Below, one piece after another: positions 24,797-36,600 of a DNA stretch of 64,000 nucleotides; the first letter of the stretch is position 1, and every line of letters starts with the position of its first letter. The translations under genes and the position numbers were made by a program. The notes under the pieces are model-generated. The model had not been told where the DNA came from. It ran no database searches and worked only from the letters and a program-made list of their open reading frames with translations. This DNA comes from Embiotoca jacksoni (taxonomy: Eukaryota > Chordata > Actinopteri > Embiotocidae), in assembly GCA_022577435.1 (NCBI GenBank), contig JAKOON010000010.1:20316024-20380023 (forward strand). The letters are read 5' to 3'.

Positions 24797-25190
24797 AATA
24801 CTGTGTAAAAGGCACTTTAGGTATTTAGATTCATATCTATCATATATTACTTCTGGGAGGCATCTGTTTTGATTCCAAAATCCTCCATCAGGACAACGAC
24901 CCCAAACAGCGGAGTCATATTTTCTGCAACAAGAAGAACAAGGAGTCCTGCAACAGATGGCGGCGCCCCCACAGAGCCCTGATCTCAACATCATGGACTC
25001 CGTCTGGGATGAAGAGACCAAAGTAACTGAGACGGTCTCAATCCACAGAAGAGCTGTGGCAAGCTCTCCAAAATGTTTGGAACAACTTCCCGGCCAAGTT
25101 CCTGGAAAAACTGTGGCAGTCGAGACAGGGAAAATTAGTTCTGGTATAGGGACAAAGGGTGGTCACAAAAATAATAATTTGATTGAGGAT
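24797..25190 (+). pseudogene. decayed Tc1-type element of a second family
   Basis: Beginning a few bases past the intact Tc1 is ATACTGTGTAAAAGGCACTT, which resembles the terminal repeat of another teleost Tc1 family (ACTGTGCAAAAGTCTTAGGCAC as I recall it). After a large internal deletion, transposase fragments follow: ILHQDNDPK at about 24,880, then in a shifted frame LQQMAAPPQSPDLNIMDSVW, and further along remnants of EELWQ...VWNNLPAKF and KGGHTKY. The catalytic-loop position reads Asp (NIMDSV) where the family has Glu. Frameshifts and stops show it is long dead. No right terminal repeat was found. Confidence 0.85.
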
Positions 25191-26418
25191 ACAAATATTG
25201 ATGGCAGAAATCTGCAAAAATCTACTTTAGTAGTAGACATCGCAAAAGCAGCATGATTTTTTTTCAAATCCAAAAGCTGCCAATAAATACACCTTCCGTT
25301 TGACACAGTATGTTCAAGTTCTTTTAATATCAATTAAATTGAGATCTGCAGCCATATACAATGCAGATTTTATGTCTTTTATTATTTATGCATGCACCTC
25401 TTTATATGTATTTCTTTCCTGTGTTTGAACATTGAAGGTCCTGCACCCAAACATGTTTACAGGATGTATTGTGTGTTAAGACGAACCTTTTGGTTTGCGT
25501 TTGCTTCAGAGTTTCTTTTTGTTTTATGCAGCCTGTTGATTATACTTTCAGCATGCAAATTGTTTTAGCATGGTAGTTGAGGACAGATTAGCTAATAATG
25601 GTGATAGCAACACATATTTTTGCATAAATACTGAACTTCCATAGAATACTCACCCAACCTTTGACACATGGTAACTCATAAAAAAAAAAGTGAGAACACC
25701 GTGTGGGTGTGAGTGAGCCTTTAACACAAATCCACATCTTACTAGTCCTTCATCCATTAGTATCCTGATGGACATCTTAATTTATTACTATTTGACCATG
25801 AATTCTTGCTAAAAAAAAAAAGGATCCTGCATCACTCACAAGCTCCAGGAGAAAGCAGTGTGGAAGTTCTGTTCAATGAGAAATTAAGCAAACATATTTT
25901 AGCGTGTTTACTTCCACCACTTATTACATAAAATTAGATTTAATTTTTTTTAAAGATGACTTTTTTTTGCATTATGCGGGAGCATCATACACAGACAGGA
26001 AACACAGGGAAATAGAGCAGCAGATGAACTGCAGTAAGAGTCTGACCGGACAGGAATTGAACCATGGACTCAGTGCTGACAGCCTTTGCTTGCGTGATAA
26101 TGCGCCCTAAATACTTGACTGTTGCTCTCCCAGAATTGAACTTAATGGGGCTTAAAGAGGAGAATAACTGCACCACATCGTCTTGAGGAGAATCCTCAAA
26201 AAAAAAATGTTCGAGTGAATATTTACATTTTCCTCAAGGGCAATACAAGGAAATCAAATGCAAATTCTAACACCTGCAATGTTGTTTGGAAAGAATCAAT
26301 ACAAAACGCTTGACTGACTGACAGATGAACTAATGGCATTATTGACAGATGAACATGGCTGCTTAATGAACTCAGCAGTCAACATGGAGAAATAAACAGC
26401 TGATGAGTGTGGTCTGAC

Positions 26419-26514
26419 CTGGGAGGACATGCCGTGGCAGGGGTAGAGGATGGCTTTGTCGTCGTCCTCGGAGCCCTGGTCCAGGCAGTAGCCACTCGCC
26501 TTACTGTTTCTCAC
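26419..26514 (-). CDS. galnt9: galnt9 exon: lectin alpha repeat
   Basis: This phase-0 exon of 96 bases (32 codons) has acceptor CTTTCAG|GTGAGA and donor TCCCAG|GTCAGA. It encodes VRNSKASGYCLDQG, SEDDDKAILYPCHG and MSSQ. It is the first (alpha) repeat of the ricin-B-type beta-trefoil: the CLD motif is in YCLDQG and the second Cys in YPCHG. The usual Q-x-W that closes a repeat is degenerate. The Gln is the last codon of this exon and the next exon begins Leu-Ala-Arg, so no Trp follows. The acidic run SEDDD is a point of difference from mammalian sequences as I recall them. Confidence 0.94.
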
Positions 26515-27701
26515 CTGAAAGAAAAACACAGGAGCTGCTGTTAACACTTCACATGTATATTAATAATAAATGTAATGACTGAGTTCATGTGAAAGGAGAA
26601 GCTCAGAGTGACAAGTCCATGAAAAATCATCAAGCAGTTTCCTCATCGCAGTTCTTCTCTTCCAGAGTCTTTCAGCTCATTGTTTCGGTTTTCTGACCCA
26701 CAACTTCACTGGTTCACTCTCACCTCTCCCATAAGTTTTATTTCCAGGCACAGCAGGCAGTTTTTTTTTTCTGCATCTCTAATAAACTCCCTATGTTTCT
26801 ACCTGTCTTAGCACCGAACTGCAGACAGACCAAGGTAGCAGCTGGCTACTCAACACAGCGGGGTAAATAGCAGCTAAAGTGTCAGATATTCTTCACTGGG
26901 AGATGAAAGAGACTGAACTAAAATGAAAGTGAATATTGAACAATTGGCATCTGTCAAGTGGACAGAAAAACAGAAAAATCTGCTGGATGTGTAAAGAAGA
27001 ATTGTTTTTCTGAGTTTACAGCTTGTTTTTGCCGCCGCACAAGTGAAAAAAATCCATCGGTTAGAATTTTTGTTTTTCATTCGGTGAAGATGCTGAAGTG
27101 AAGAAAAGAAGACAGAAGCACTTCCAGCATGGCAGATGGGATAATAGTATATGACCATGAGGAGATAAATAATTGTTTCTTTCTAAGAAGGATTGTTAAT
27201 ATCACTGTCGAGTAGTTGGTGTTGCACAGCTTATTTTGCTCTTCACATACAGAGTTAGTTGAAAAGGAGGGAAGCCAACCTAAAGAAAAGCATTCTTTAG
27301 TTTTGCTTTTGGGAAAAGAAGTTTATAGATGATCTCTTCTATCAGACAAAACTTCAGAAAGAAACTGAATTTTTGCAGGGAGGATTCTTGGCTATACTTT
27401 TGCTCCAATCCCCCCAAAAATAATATCAGCACAGTATTTTTAAAGTTTTGTGTGAGTCAATCCCTTCTGCATATTATCAGGTTGTTGGAGGAGTTTTCTG
27501 AAAGTAAATCAATTGCCAATAGTTCGGGATTTCTCTCGTCCCTAAAATCTGACCCATTGTTTCATTCCTGTGTGCATGTGATACTGACTCCTGTCTACCA
27601 GGGCCGTTATGATCTCTTCACACAGCAGTCTTCAGTGCTTAATATAATCTCAAAGTGATGGCAGGGCCGTGATACGACATCATCATACAGCGTCGAGTCC
27701 C

Positions 27702-27739
<38 letters not shown>

Positions 27740-28866
27740 CTCCCCTGGGCCTCCAGATGATGGTGTGCATTGAGCATGAGCTTCAGTTCTGTTTGATTTG
27801 AATGCATATGGCTTCATTTCCAGGTTGTGACATATCTATCATGTGCTGTTGTCAGGGAAGGTTCCACTCGGCAGGTTTGGTCAGCATGGCCGAGCGCGGT
27901 GCTGATGCTCGATGACAGATGAGACTCACTTCTGCTGCGGCGGCTGTGTGGCAGCACAAGGTAACTGTTTCCCAGCTTGTCAACAGATCTGAAAAAGTGC
28001 CACTTAAAAGCGTCCTCTGAGGAATCCATTAGCCGGGTGACGTAGCCAAAACAGGCGGCAGAGGAAGCACAACGGGGGAGTAAATTCACCCAGCTCTGAT
28101 TAATCTAGAGGTTAATTCTGATGTACTCTGACATGCAGAGCATATTGATTTTCCTCTGTTTTCCATTGTTAAAATTGATACGAGGTAAAATGGTGCGTTT
28201 CAGAAAACATCCCAACAGTGTCTGACTCAGGAGTGCGTTCAATTCTTCAACCTGTCATAATCCTGTTTTCGTCCTCCACTGTGCTGAGTGTGTAGCCAAG
28301 CCCAAAACAATCAAGTTGAAATGGAAAACTAATAAGTGTTTAATTAGAACTCATTATAAGGAAATTGCACCTAATCCTGTGTGTTGATGCTGCATTGCTA
28401 TAGCAACAAGATACAGTACGTTTACCGTAGACTGGCTTCAGTTAAATTGTATTCATGTCATGGAGTTTAATATAGAGGGTATGAACCTGGCAATATGATG
28501 AACCCTGGTTGTTTATCTGCATATGCTAGCTTCTGTTTGTTTACAGCTTTCTTGCAAAGAGTTTTGTCCAAACTAAAGCAGATATCAACGAGCTGCTGAC
28601 ATGAATCTTTCAGGGAAATATTACTCAAAAAGACTGTCACAAAAGACATACTGATAACGGACAGCTCACAAATTAATAAGTTCTCACCAACCAATTTTCT
28701 GTATTTATCATTTGTGAAATCAAATTAGCTGCTGCAGCGTTCGCATCCTCTTTAAACCGCAGCTCTGTTCCTGTTACATCAACTGTAATAGAATTACAGA
28801 TTGTGATAGCGCTAAATGAACATGCAGTTTATTTCCAGTAATCCTTTCAGCGAGTATTTTCCTCAC
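26515..28866 (-). other. galnt9: galnt9 intron, 2.4 kb
   Basis: Apart from a (CT)n tract at 27,704 I recognise nothing in it. Open frames are short and without domains. Confidence 0.85.
27704..27736. repeat. (CT)n microsatellite
   Basis: About 16 CT units, a pure pyrimidine/purine tract (GA on the transcribed-sense strand of galnt9). Confidence 0.96.
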
Positions 28867-29004
28867 CTCGCCGTATGTGATGGTGTTGTTGTAGATCCGC
28901 ATCTCTGGGTAGACGTGTTCAAGGTACCAGCGGAAACTCCGACACTGCAGCCTTTTCCTTAAGGCCAATCGCTCCGAGACATCCCCGAAATCAACCCCAG
29001 GATT
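28867..29004 (-). CDS. galnt9: galnt9 exon: linker between catalytic and lectin domains
   Basis: This phase-0 exon of 138 bases (46 codons) has acceptor TTGACAG|AATCCT and donor GGCGAG|GTGAGG. It encodes NPGVDFGDVSERLALRKRL, then CRSFRWYLEHVYPEMR and ends YNNTITYGE. The GDVSERLALR stretch and the SFRWYLEHVYPE motif are the family's conserved end of the catalytic domain and the linker to the lectin domain. YNNT is a potential N-glycosylation sequon, although its use is not shown by the sequence. The previous exon ends in Asn and this one begins with Asn, giving MNNPGVDF, where human GALNT9 has, as I recall, MSNPGVDF. Confidence 0.95.
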
Positions 29005-29343
29005 CTGTCAACAAATGGTGCAAAACAAAGACAGAAAAAAACCTCTTAGCCGGCGGGCACTTTACTGACAAGAGAGCTAGATGCTGGAGAAATGGAAGAT
29101 GCCGGAGTGTTGAGGTGCTGAGAGGACGCACTGAGGATTTAGTGAGGAGATGGATAGATGTACCTGTCATGTGGGACCTTCATTGTTCTTTCATTTAACA
29201 TGATCTGTGCTGAGCAGATTCTAATCAGCTGCTTAATTATGAGCCCTCACGGCCGTGTCTGCGTTATGGAGGTGGCTTCCTAGATTGATTGGGGGAATGC
29301 CTAATAGCTGCACAGCCCGGCAATGAGGCGTGATTCTGATGCA

Positions 29344-29345
<2 letters not shown>

Positions 29346-29417
<72 letters not shown>
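29346..29417. repeat. (CA)n microsatellite
   Basis: About 36 uninterrupted CA units, the first of three arrays within 470 bp. Confidence 0.98.
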
Positions 29418-29419
<2 letters not shown>

Positions 29420-29570
29420 GCCCATATCAGTGTGTACATATAAAGCGCACTGCTTAAATGTGCATGAATATGCAAACAAACGCACATTCTGTACAGTCAT
29501 AGTAAATATGCACTGCCTATATATGAAAGGACAACACAGTAGTCTTCCCAGAGAAATTAATGCAAAGGCC

Positions 29571-29628
<58 letters not shown>

Positions 29629-29634
29629 CACACA
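29571..29634. repeat. (CA)n microsatellite, interrupted
   Basis: About 30 CA units with a CAAA interruption two thirds of the way along. Confidence 0.97.
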
Positions 29635-29751
29635 GGTTTGCACAGCTATCTTTGTGAGGACATTAATTGACATAATGTATTCTCTCTTGTCGAAATGTCC
29701 TCAATCTGATGGGCTAAAACGAAAACTAGTCCTCTAAAAGATAGTTAAACA

Positions 29752-29753
<2 letters not shown>

Positions 29754-29811
<58 letters not shown>
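29754..29811. repeat. (CA)n microsatellite
   Basis: About 28 uninterrupted CA units, the third array of the cluster. Confidence 0.98.
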
Positions 29812-29814
<3 letters not shown>

Positions 29815-30020
29815 CTGTCTTAATACCAGAATATGTTTCCAGGTACATACTTTTCATTATCCCCCCTTAACAAATGCATTCAATTTCAGTGAGATGATGT
29901 TTGGTATTTGGACTTTGGCGCCTGTCACCATGGTGAATCATAAAGCCGTGGCTGACCAAAGTAAAGTCGTGCTCTCAGCAGGTATCTTAGACAATAACAA
30001 TAATCTGTGATTGTGTGTAT

Positions 30021-30056
30021 GGGTAGGGTTGGGGGGTGGGAGATTGGGACGGGGGG
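30021..30056 (+). other. G-quadruplex-forming motif
   Basis: Six runs of three or more G with short loops: GGGTAGGGTTGGGGGGTGGG, then AGATTGGGAC and GGGGGG. On the minus-strand galnt9 transcript this is the complementary C-rich sequence, so the quadruplex would form in the template strand. Confidence 0.8.
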
Positions 30057-30861
30057 TAAAAGGAATAATCATAGCGTTAGGTCTTTGTACTGTACACAAA
30101 ATAACTCTGCGCCACAGGACAGCTGGGGTAATAACATGCCATGCCACAGTGTTTGTAATTACACTCAAGAAGGGATGTGGCCTGATTGGCAACTTTGTCA
30201 AAGTTGATGCCCCAGCACCTCCTGCACACCACCCCCACTGCTCCTCCACACTGGGCACACACAACAGCTACCACCGTTCTCCGGCTGGAACTTCCTACTT
30301 GCTCTTAGTGAGATGTCATGTAATGATTTTTGGGCCAAATTTCCAGATGGCGTCTCGGGATCAGCAGCGTATCAGACGCTTATTATTTTGTTATGAACAT
30401 CAGTGCATTGTTTTAGTACCTTCACTGACATCCTTCACCGGCAATCATCTCATTCTGCACGGCTGAAGAGGCAATTAGGATTCAATATTAAACTCTTCAT
30501 TAATGAAAGTAGCTGTTTATTATTTTGCAGCCCATCTCAAAAGACCCCCGAAAGCAATTAAGCTAAACTGACGTGTATGAGAATAGACTGATTAGATATG
30601 TGGCTCGTTTCCTTCACTTGGTGGACCTCTCTCATCTGTTTGGAGAGAGACTCCACTGCTCTCTCGCCCTGTCTTTGCTCTGCTGCCAGTGTGAAGGTCA
30701 AGTGGGATGAAATCTGAATTTAGAATTTCTATTGACTGGTGTCTCTGGAGAACCGGGCTTCATGTCTGAATGAGCAAGTGGGATGGGAGGAGAGGCGGGG
30801 CAACGGTAGCTCAGGGCCTGAAGGAGGGGTTGATCTAAGACTGAGAAAGAAAACAACGTAC

Positions 30862-31047
30862 GTTCATGGGAATGTTCCAGGCCATGTAGACGTGAGATTT
30901 GTATTCATCCATCCACACCTCTGCGGCCCGCAGGGCGTTGCGCTTAGCGTAGTAATCTATGTCATTGTTGTAGGGTTTCTTGGTACGCTCAATGTGGGCC
31001 ACTCTGGCACATGGCAGGACTTCCATGCTCCCTCCACACTGCCACAC
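30862..31047 (-). CDS. galnt9: galnt9 exon: end of the catalytic domain
   Basis: This phase-0 exon of 186 bases (62 codons) has acceptor CTGTGTAG|GTGTGG and donor ATGAAC|GTACGT. It begins VWQCGGSMEVLPCARVAHIER and ends HVYMAWNIPMN. The VWQCGGSMEVLPC block completes the Gal/GalNAc-T motif. In active enzymes the next residues are HVGHVFR; here they are ARVAHIER, as recalled for the GALNT9/17 subgroup. The His of VAH sits where the family's third metal ligand is expected, so metal binding may be kept even though the surrounding motif differs. The RNALRAAEVWMDEYK segment follows at residues 38-50 of the exon. The exon lies between the 19-kb intron and a 1.9-kb intron rich in CA repeats. Confidence 0.95.
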
Positions 31048-33439
31048 CTACACAGCAGAAAGAAAGAGAGTTACAGTTTCAATCAAACATGGCTTTGAAC
31101 TGTAATTTCTTCACTGTGCTTATTGAATATGGATAAACATCATGGGAATGCTGGAGGATGCCCGCTGTCTCGGTGGAAATTTAAATCTACTGCTTAGCAG
31201 AAATGTGGACTTGAATCAGACTAGACGCACTGAGATTGAAGGATAATTCTACTTTATTACAGTTTGGTTCGTACTTTCACACTCTTGGCCAATAATCCAA
31301 TGTGATTGTGTTGGAAACAAAAGGAATTGCTTGTCAGTCATAAAAAATGGCACAAATAAAGCAAGTAATAAAAGGTCAATGTTGACACCAGGGCTTGTAA
31401 ACTGTGATGGATGTCTTCAGTGGTTTATGTTTGGTTAGTTATTTTTCTATTTAGCTTTGGTTATCCTTGGACTTTATTTAACCCTTTAAGACCTGGCTCT
31501 TTTAAAAAAGAAATTCAATCCGCGAAAACATGCAAAGCTGTAAGACCCAAATGAACAACTTTTAGCTTTAGGATAAAAGCAATATTTAAAAACTACAAAA
31601 CAAAAATGGACATTCTTACTTCTGCCTACTGAAAAATGTAGATTAGAGAATGAATAACAGTCTCATAACAATGAGTCAGGGACACTGATGTTATTGAACC
31701 AGATCAAATTTTTTTTAACTGCCTTTAAAAGCCTCTTCAGTGATTGTACCAGTGTCAGCCAAGTTTCCCTTCTGGAGGGATCTCCAGAACTTTGCTCCCT
31801 ACCCCATTTCATTTTTTTCAGCAATGTCCTCACCTTTCCACATCATAGCAATTTAGTCAGTGAGTACAGTCTAATTATTGTCAGTGGGACGGATGGACAA
31901 AAGTTAACTACCAAAATGATGATAAATTTACTGCCGGTCAACCAAAGTGTCCAAATTTTTTAAAGCCCTGCTACACTATCATTTTCTTCTGTTCCATTTG
32001 CATGCTTTGTTTGTTCAGAACAATTATAGTTTGACAAACTGTAAAAAAAAAATGCTTGCTAAATACCCGGCTGCTTCAGTTACTTGCCACCAGTTCTCAT
32101 TAATCTTACACATCTTATGTGCAGAAATTCAATCTGCTTCACGGTATAAATTCCTATAAAAGTTCACTTATTTGTGGGTAAGTGATTACATTTGGCGTTT
32201 TACTGATTTACTGATAACTTTAGCTCTGATGTCCAAGTTCTGGACACTAAGGATGAAAAGACACACATCTTCATATCTACCTATGACTGAGAATAAATAT
32301 AAATGGCGGCAGTTGCATCTTGTTCATGATTCTTTTAGGTTTAACAATTCATCTGCTCTCTGAATCAAAGTATTGCTTATAATATAGGATTTTACTTAAA
32401 AAAGTGTGATAAATGGATCGCTAAGTCTTTGGCTCATAAATACGGTCCTCGGAGAGTTACCTATGGCAACCAGAAAACCCTGAATGCATGAGTGCTCCGT
32501 GTACGGCATGAGGAGTGATATATAATGCCAGCCAGTAAATAAATGTCATCTTTAAAAGCATCAATCATGGCAGAAAGTATTGATTGACTGTGGACGGAGG
32601 GATGTTGTGACCCTCGACTGACACAGTCAAGGTAAGGAAGTAGTGACAGACAGTCACATGCCAGGAAAAGTCATTTCTCAGAGTGCAGCAAAAAAAATCT
32701 GAATTACAAACTCTCTTCAAAATGTCATTTTCCTTTGATATACAGTCTGCATATGTGCACATCTATGCCACCATGTGAGAAAGTGGCCCAGCGGTTACAT
32801 TCTCACACAATGCTGTCAGAGTGCCACAGCATATGGTAATGTCCTTCTAGCCGTACAAACTGCCAACGCCTCCACCACCCGCAGCCTCTTAATGACAGTC
32901 GCCACAATGCGTAACAGATGTTCTCCTCCATTAATTTCTCTCTGACCCCGAAACGACACCCCCCGCAGGGTGTTTAAGGAGAGGACTGCTGCAAAACTAT
33001 TTTCACAATTAGGAGAGGTGAAGCCTACGTTGAGCTGACCACGTTTATTTAATGGCATGAAGTAAACACAGCGTCTGGTTCGTGATCACAATAAGCATGT
33101 TTGGATTCAAACTCTGGGGCTCTCTTTCCTCCGATGGAGAGACAACAGCAGTGCCACTGAACTCTGAGAGCAACAAATGATGGCATCAAGAAACCTGAAA
33201 GTGCAGGCGTTGGGCCATCCCGCCGTTCTTCTGCTGTTACTCTGCAGAGTGAGTAGGTCAAGTGGTGATTCAAATATATGTTGAGAATCCTGCTCTCTCC
33301 AGTTTGTCACTGAGAAACTATGACCAACGTAAACTGTTTCGTGAAATCAAAACATTTTAAGTAATGGTGTGGTAATCATTGAATAATAAGGGGCCAAAAG
33401 AAGAGACTAACGTTTTTAGAAATCAATGAGTAGTTGTTA

Positions 33440-33690
33440 GGGCTGGGACGGACTTCCTGCCCCATGTCAAGGGGTTTTAGTATCTTGAGGTCTTATTCAT
33501 GAGTGAAGCCCGCATGGAGCAGGAGATTGCTGAGCGCCTTCTACTGGAGGTTTGCTGGGCACATCCAACTGGTAGAAGATCCCAGGTTAGACTGAAAACA
33601 CACTCGAAAGTCCACATATCTCATCTGACCTGGGAACGCCTCAAGATCCCCCAGAGGGAGCTGAAAAACGTTGCTGGAAAGTTAATTAGG
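33440..33690 (+). mobile_element. RTE-type LINE reverse-transcriptase fragment with internal deletion
   Basis: The left half matches the teleost RTE sequence around CCTGCCCC..GGAGTTCAAGTATCTC.GGGTCTT.TTCA, translating to SEARMEQEI. It then jumps to the far C-terminus, with WAHPTGRRSQ, LTWERLKIPQRELKNVAG in place of the family's PTGRRPRG and LAWERLGIPPEEL. Some 300 bases between these blocks, by memory of the consensus, are missing. A 93-codon frame remains open through the junction. It is a dead fragment. Confidence 0.75.
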
Positions 33691-36600
33691 ATCGGCTCAG
33701 TAAAAAATAAGAAGCTATACACTGTAATCTGTGCTATATTTTTGTTTGTCAACCAGTCCTGTGAAAACTTTAATTAGAAAAGAACTAAATATGACAGCTG
33801 GGTACTGTAGTTTTTATTTTAATCAAATATTACACAAACAGGAGTAAATAGTGCATCATTGGGGGACTATTTTTAGCTGTGCATTAATACCACTTGGTGC
33901 TCTCAAATTCACACTTGGTGAGTATTTTCTGGCAGTATGTGGAACTGACTCAAAATAAACTACCGTGCGGTGCCTGTGTTTATTGTAGTGAAGGAACATG
34001 TCACCCAGGGAAACAATGTGACTCACTGATGTGTTTTTAATAGTTTATAACTACTGAGCTTTATGCCACCGCGGAACAAGATACACCAGGCTTTAGATAC
34101 AGAGACAAACACTTGTTTATAGGGTTAGTTCATTGCTGTTGTAAAGAGATTTGTTGTCAATAGGAAACAAATTGAAAATCACCAGTTATGTTCTTCACAT
34201 CATTACATATGGCTTCATTTTCATAGTATGTCTATTTCAGAGATATTCATATTTGTGGTAGCTACCAACGTTACGGTTACAGTGAAGTCTTATCCAATAA
34301 CTAGGCCAAGATTACTAAAACTTAGCTTGAATTTATTACCTTTGGTGTTCACATATGGATATCAAAAAGCCAAATCCAATCACCAGAGTATGTTGTATTC
34401 ACTGGTGCTCTTCTGGGCAGGCGAGGTGTTTGTAAGCCTTGAGCCATACGGCCAAACGAGCAGCGTTCATGGAAATGAGACACGCTCAAACATTTACCAA
34501 AACCCACTTCATTAAAATATTTCTGTTACGCTCAAGGGTGTATGAAAGCTCCTGTTTAATTGTACGATAATAAAGAAATTCGAGGCATCCATCCTCCGTT
34601 CCTCTCGCCCTGACACCCTTTGGTGCTTCGGCTGTATCAGCAGTGAAGAAGTTCGCCGGGTTCGAGCCGAGCTTAAACACCTCCATTGACTGGGCTGACC
34701 CCTCATCTTCACTGCTGATGATCCACAATGACCCTGGCCTAAAAAAAAAATCCATTAGTAGTTTGGAGCAGGCTTCACCTGCTTTTCTGCTGCCCATGAC
34801 AAGTGCTGTTTTTCTGCAATAGCCTTCATGGCTGCTGCCTTTGTGTGGGTGTAAGTGCAATACCAATTTAATGGTAAGTCCCTGCAGATCCCACCCATCA
34901 CCTTCGGAAACATAGTAAGCTCTGTATAATGCTGTCTGCCTTTGGTTTCTTTATCCAGGTTTCCTGTTTAAAATCAATTCGGTGTGTATGTGTAAAAATA
35001 TCTACGTGTGTTAATTGCTTATGGACAGTTATGGCACACTCATGGATAGTTGAAAATGTGTATATGTATAATTGCAGTTAGCAGTTCGTCTGGCTCTAAA
35101 AGCAAATTGCAGATCAATATTTCTTCAACCATTTCCAGAAGTTCACAAACCTATTTGCTAACTAGACTCGTGAAACAAACTGGAGTGTATTTTCCTCACA
35201 TTAAGCTTTGTGTAGTGTCACTGGACAGAAACCCTTTATTTTTGGTGAGTAAGGAGGAGGAGACAAAGTGTTTTCCTTTTTATATCCACATCTTTTTGCA
35301 AATACACAACGAGGCTATAAAAAGTGCCAAATTTTTTTTTTCTTTCGCATGGCAGCAGTAGTCTCCACTGCACATTATTGTCACAGTGCCAGCCAGTCAT
35401 CTCATCTCATTCCAATAAGCATAATTTAATTTTAATTATATTGACTATGGTGTGTTGTAAATCACATGCTAACTACACTACTAGAAATTATTGAATATCA
35501 CATGAAACTAAACAAAATACTTTATCTTCTGCCAATTTGTGTTACTGTAGGTGTTCCTAGGACAGTAAAAGAAGACTTCCAAGAGTCCTCCAGCAGTAAA
35601 GAAAAAAACACAATAGTGATTAAATGGACCTGCCATATGTTCTTATATGCTAAGCTCCATTTACCTCGTTGAGCCAGAAAGAATCTGAACGACTTTCTGA
35701 ATATTATTTGTATGAGTTTCATTTAATGAAGTTTACCTTGATTGTCAGTATCTGTTACAAATAATTAGTGTGATTAATTAAGTGTGTTTGCACAATGTGT
35801 GAGCTTGTGTTTCGTATCACTTTACGAGAAGAAGTGGATAAAAACGGAGTCATCTTGCTGCTGCAGTTTAAAAGCACCTCACGTGTACAACTTTCTAAAA
35901 CACTGAACGTCACGCCATTCGAGCTGGCAGCAGCTGATAGGTCACTCGTAACGGTGCTTCTGCTCGTTTTCAGTATTTATCAGTGTTATCTTCAGGCATT
36001 CTGGAGCAGGATCAATCACTTCGCTATCCTGTTTGCGTTTGATGGCATCGGCATGTTCACAGCGTGGTCACAGTGTTTACGCTTTCCCTCTTCCTTTAGA
36101 GATTTAGTGGTCAGAACATTTCGACAGATAGTCCAACTGCCTCTCGCTGAGTTGACACTTCTTATAGAAATGAAAGGATGAGATGCAATTTTGAAGGCAG
36201 TAGCTCAAATAATATTTTTACAACTCTAATCTTGCTATTCAAAAGGGGACGTCATTAGATAATCTACCAAAACTTTGACTGGCCAATCGCCACCTGTCCA
36301 GATGATGTACTATTAACCTGTGCATACTACAGCTCCTTTGTTGGACCCTCACTACAGTTGTTCAATGTTCTGTTTCATTGAAACAAATGAGGGAGATGTG
36401 TTTCTTAACCCTGCAAACCTTCTTCCTAAGATATTAGTCCACTAACTGTTGGTCTACATGCTCTTCAGCTGCTTACTGTGCAAACACTGTTTATTTGTAC
36501 ACTGTTTGTTGTTTTGGGCTTGGCTTCCGTTTTGTACACGCTTCATTGGACAGCACCGTCCTCTACAATGGGTTTTACATTTTCCTTGTCCGTGTGAAAT

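Larger units (their letters stand above)
18267..26418 (-). other. galnt9: galnt9 intron, 8.2 kb, between lectin alpha and beta exons
   Basis: The intron contains three simple-repeat arrays, a 28-T tract, the complete Tc1 element and a decayed second Tc1. I recognise nothing in 18,700-19,590, 19,700-20,060, 20,400-21,340, 21,410-23,150 and 25,200-26,418. Confidence 0.85.
29005..30861 (-). other. galnt9: galnt9 intron, 1.9 kb, with three CA arrays and a G-quadruplex motif
   Basis: This intron separates the end of the catalytic domain from the lectin linker. About a tenth of it is CA repeat, and a G-rich motif lies at 30,021. Elsewhere I recognise nothing. Confidence 0.85.

Noticed and set aside
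30011..30466. 151-codon plus-strand frame over the G-rich motif
   Set aside because: Begins in the G-rich low-complexity tract and shows no domain.
35795..36181. 128-codon plus-strand frame in the 19-kb intron
   Set aside because: Hydrophobic patches but no recognisable family, and no coding context on either side.
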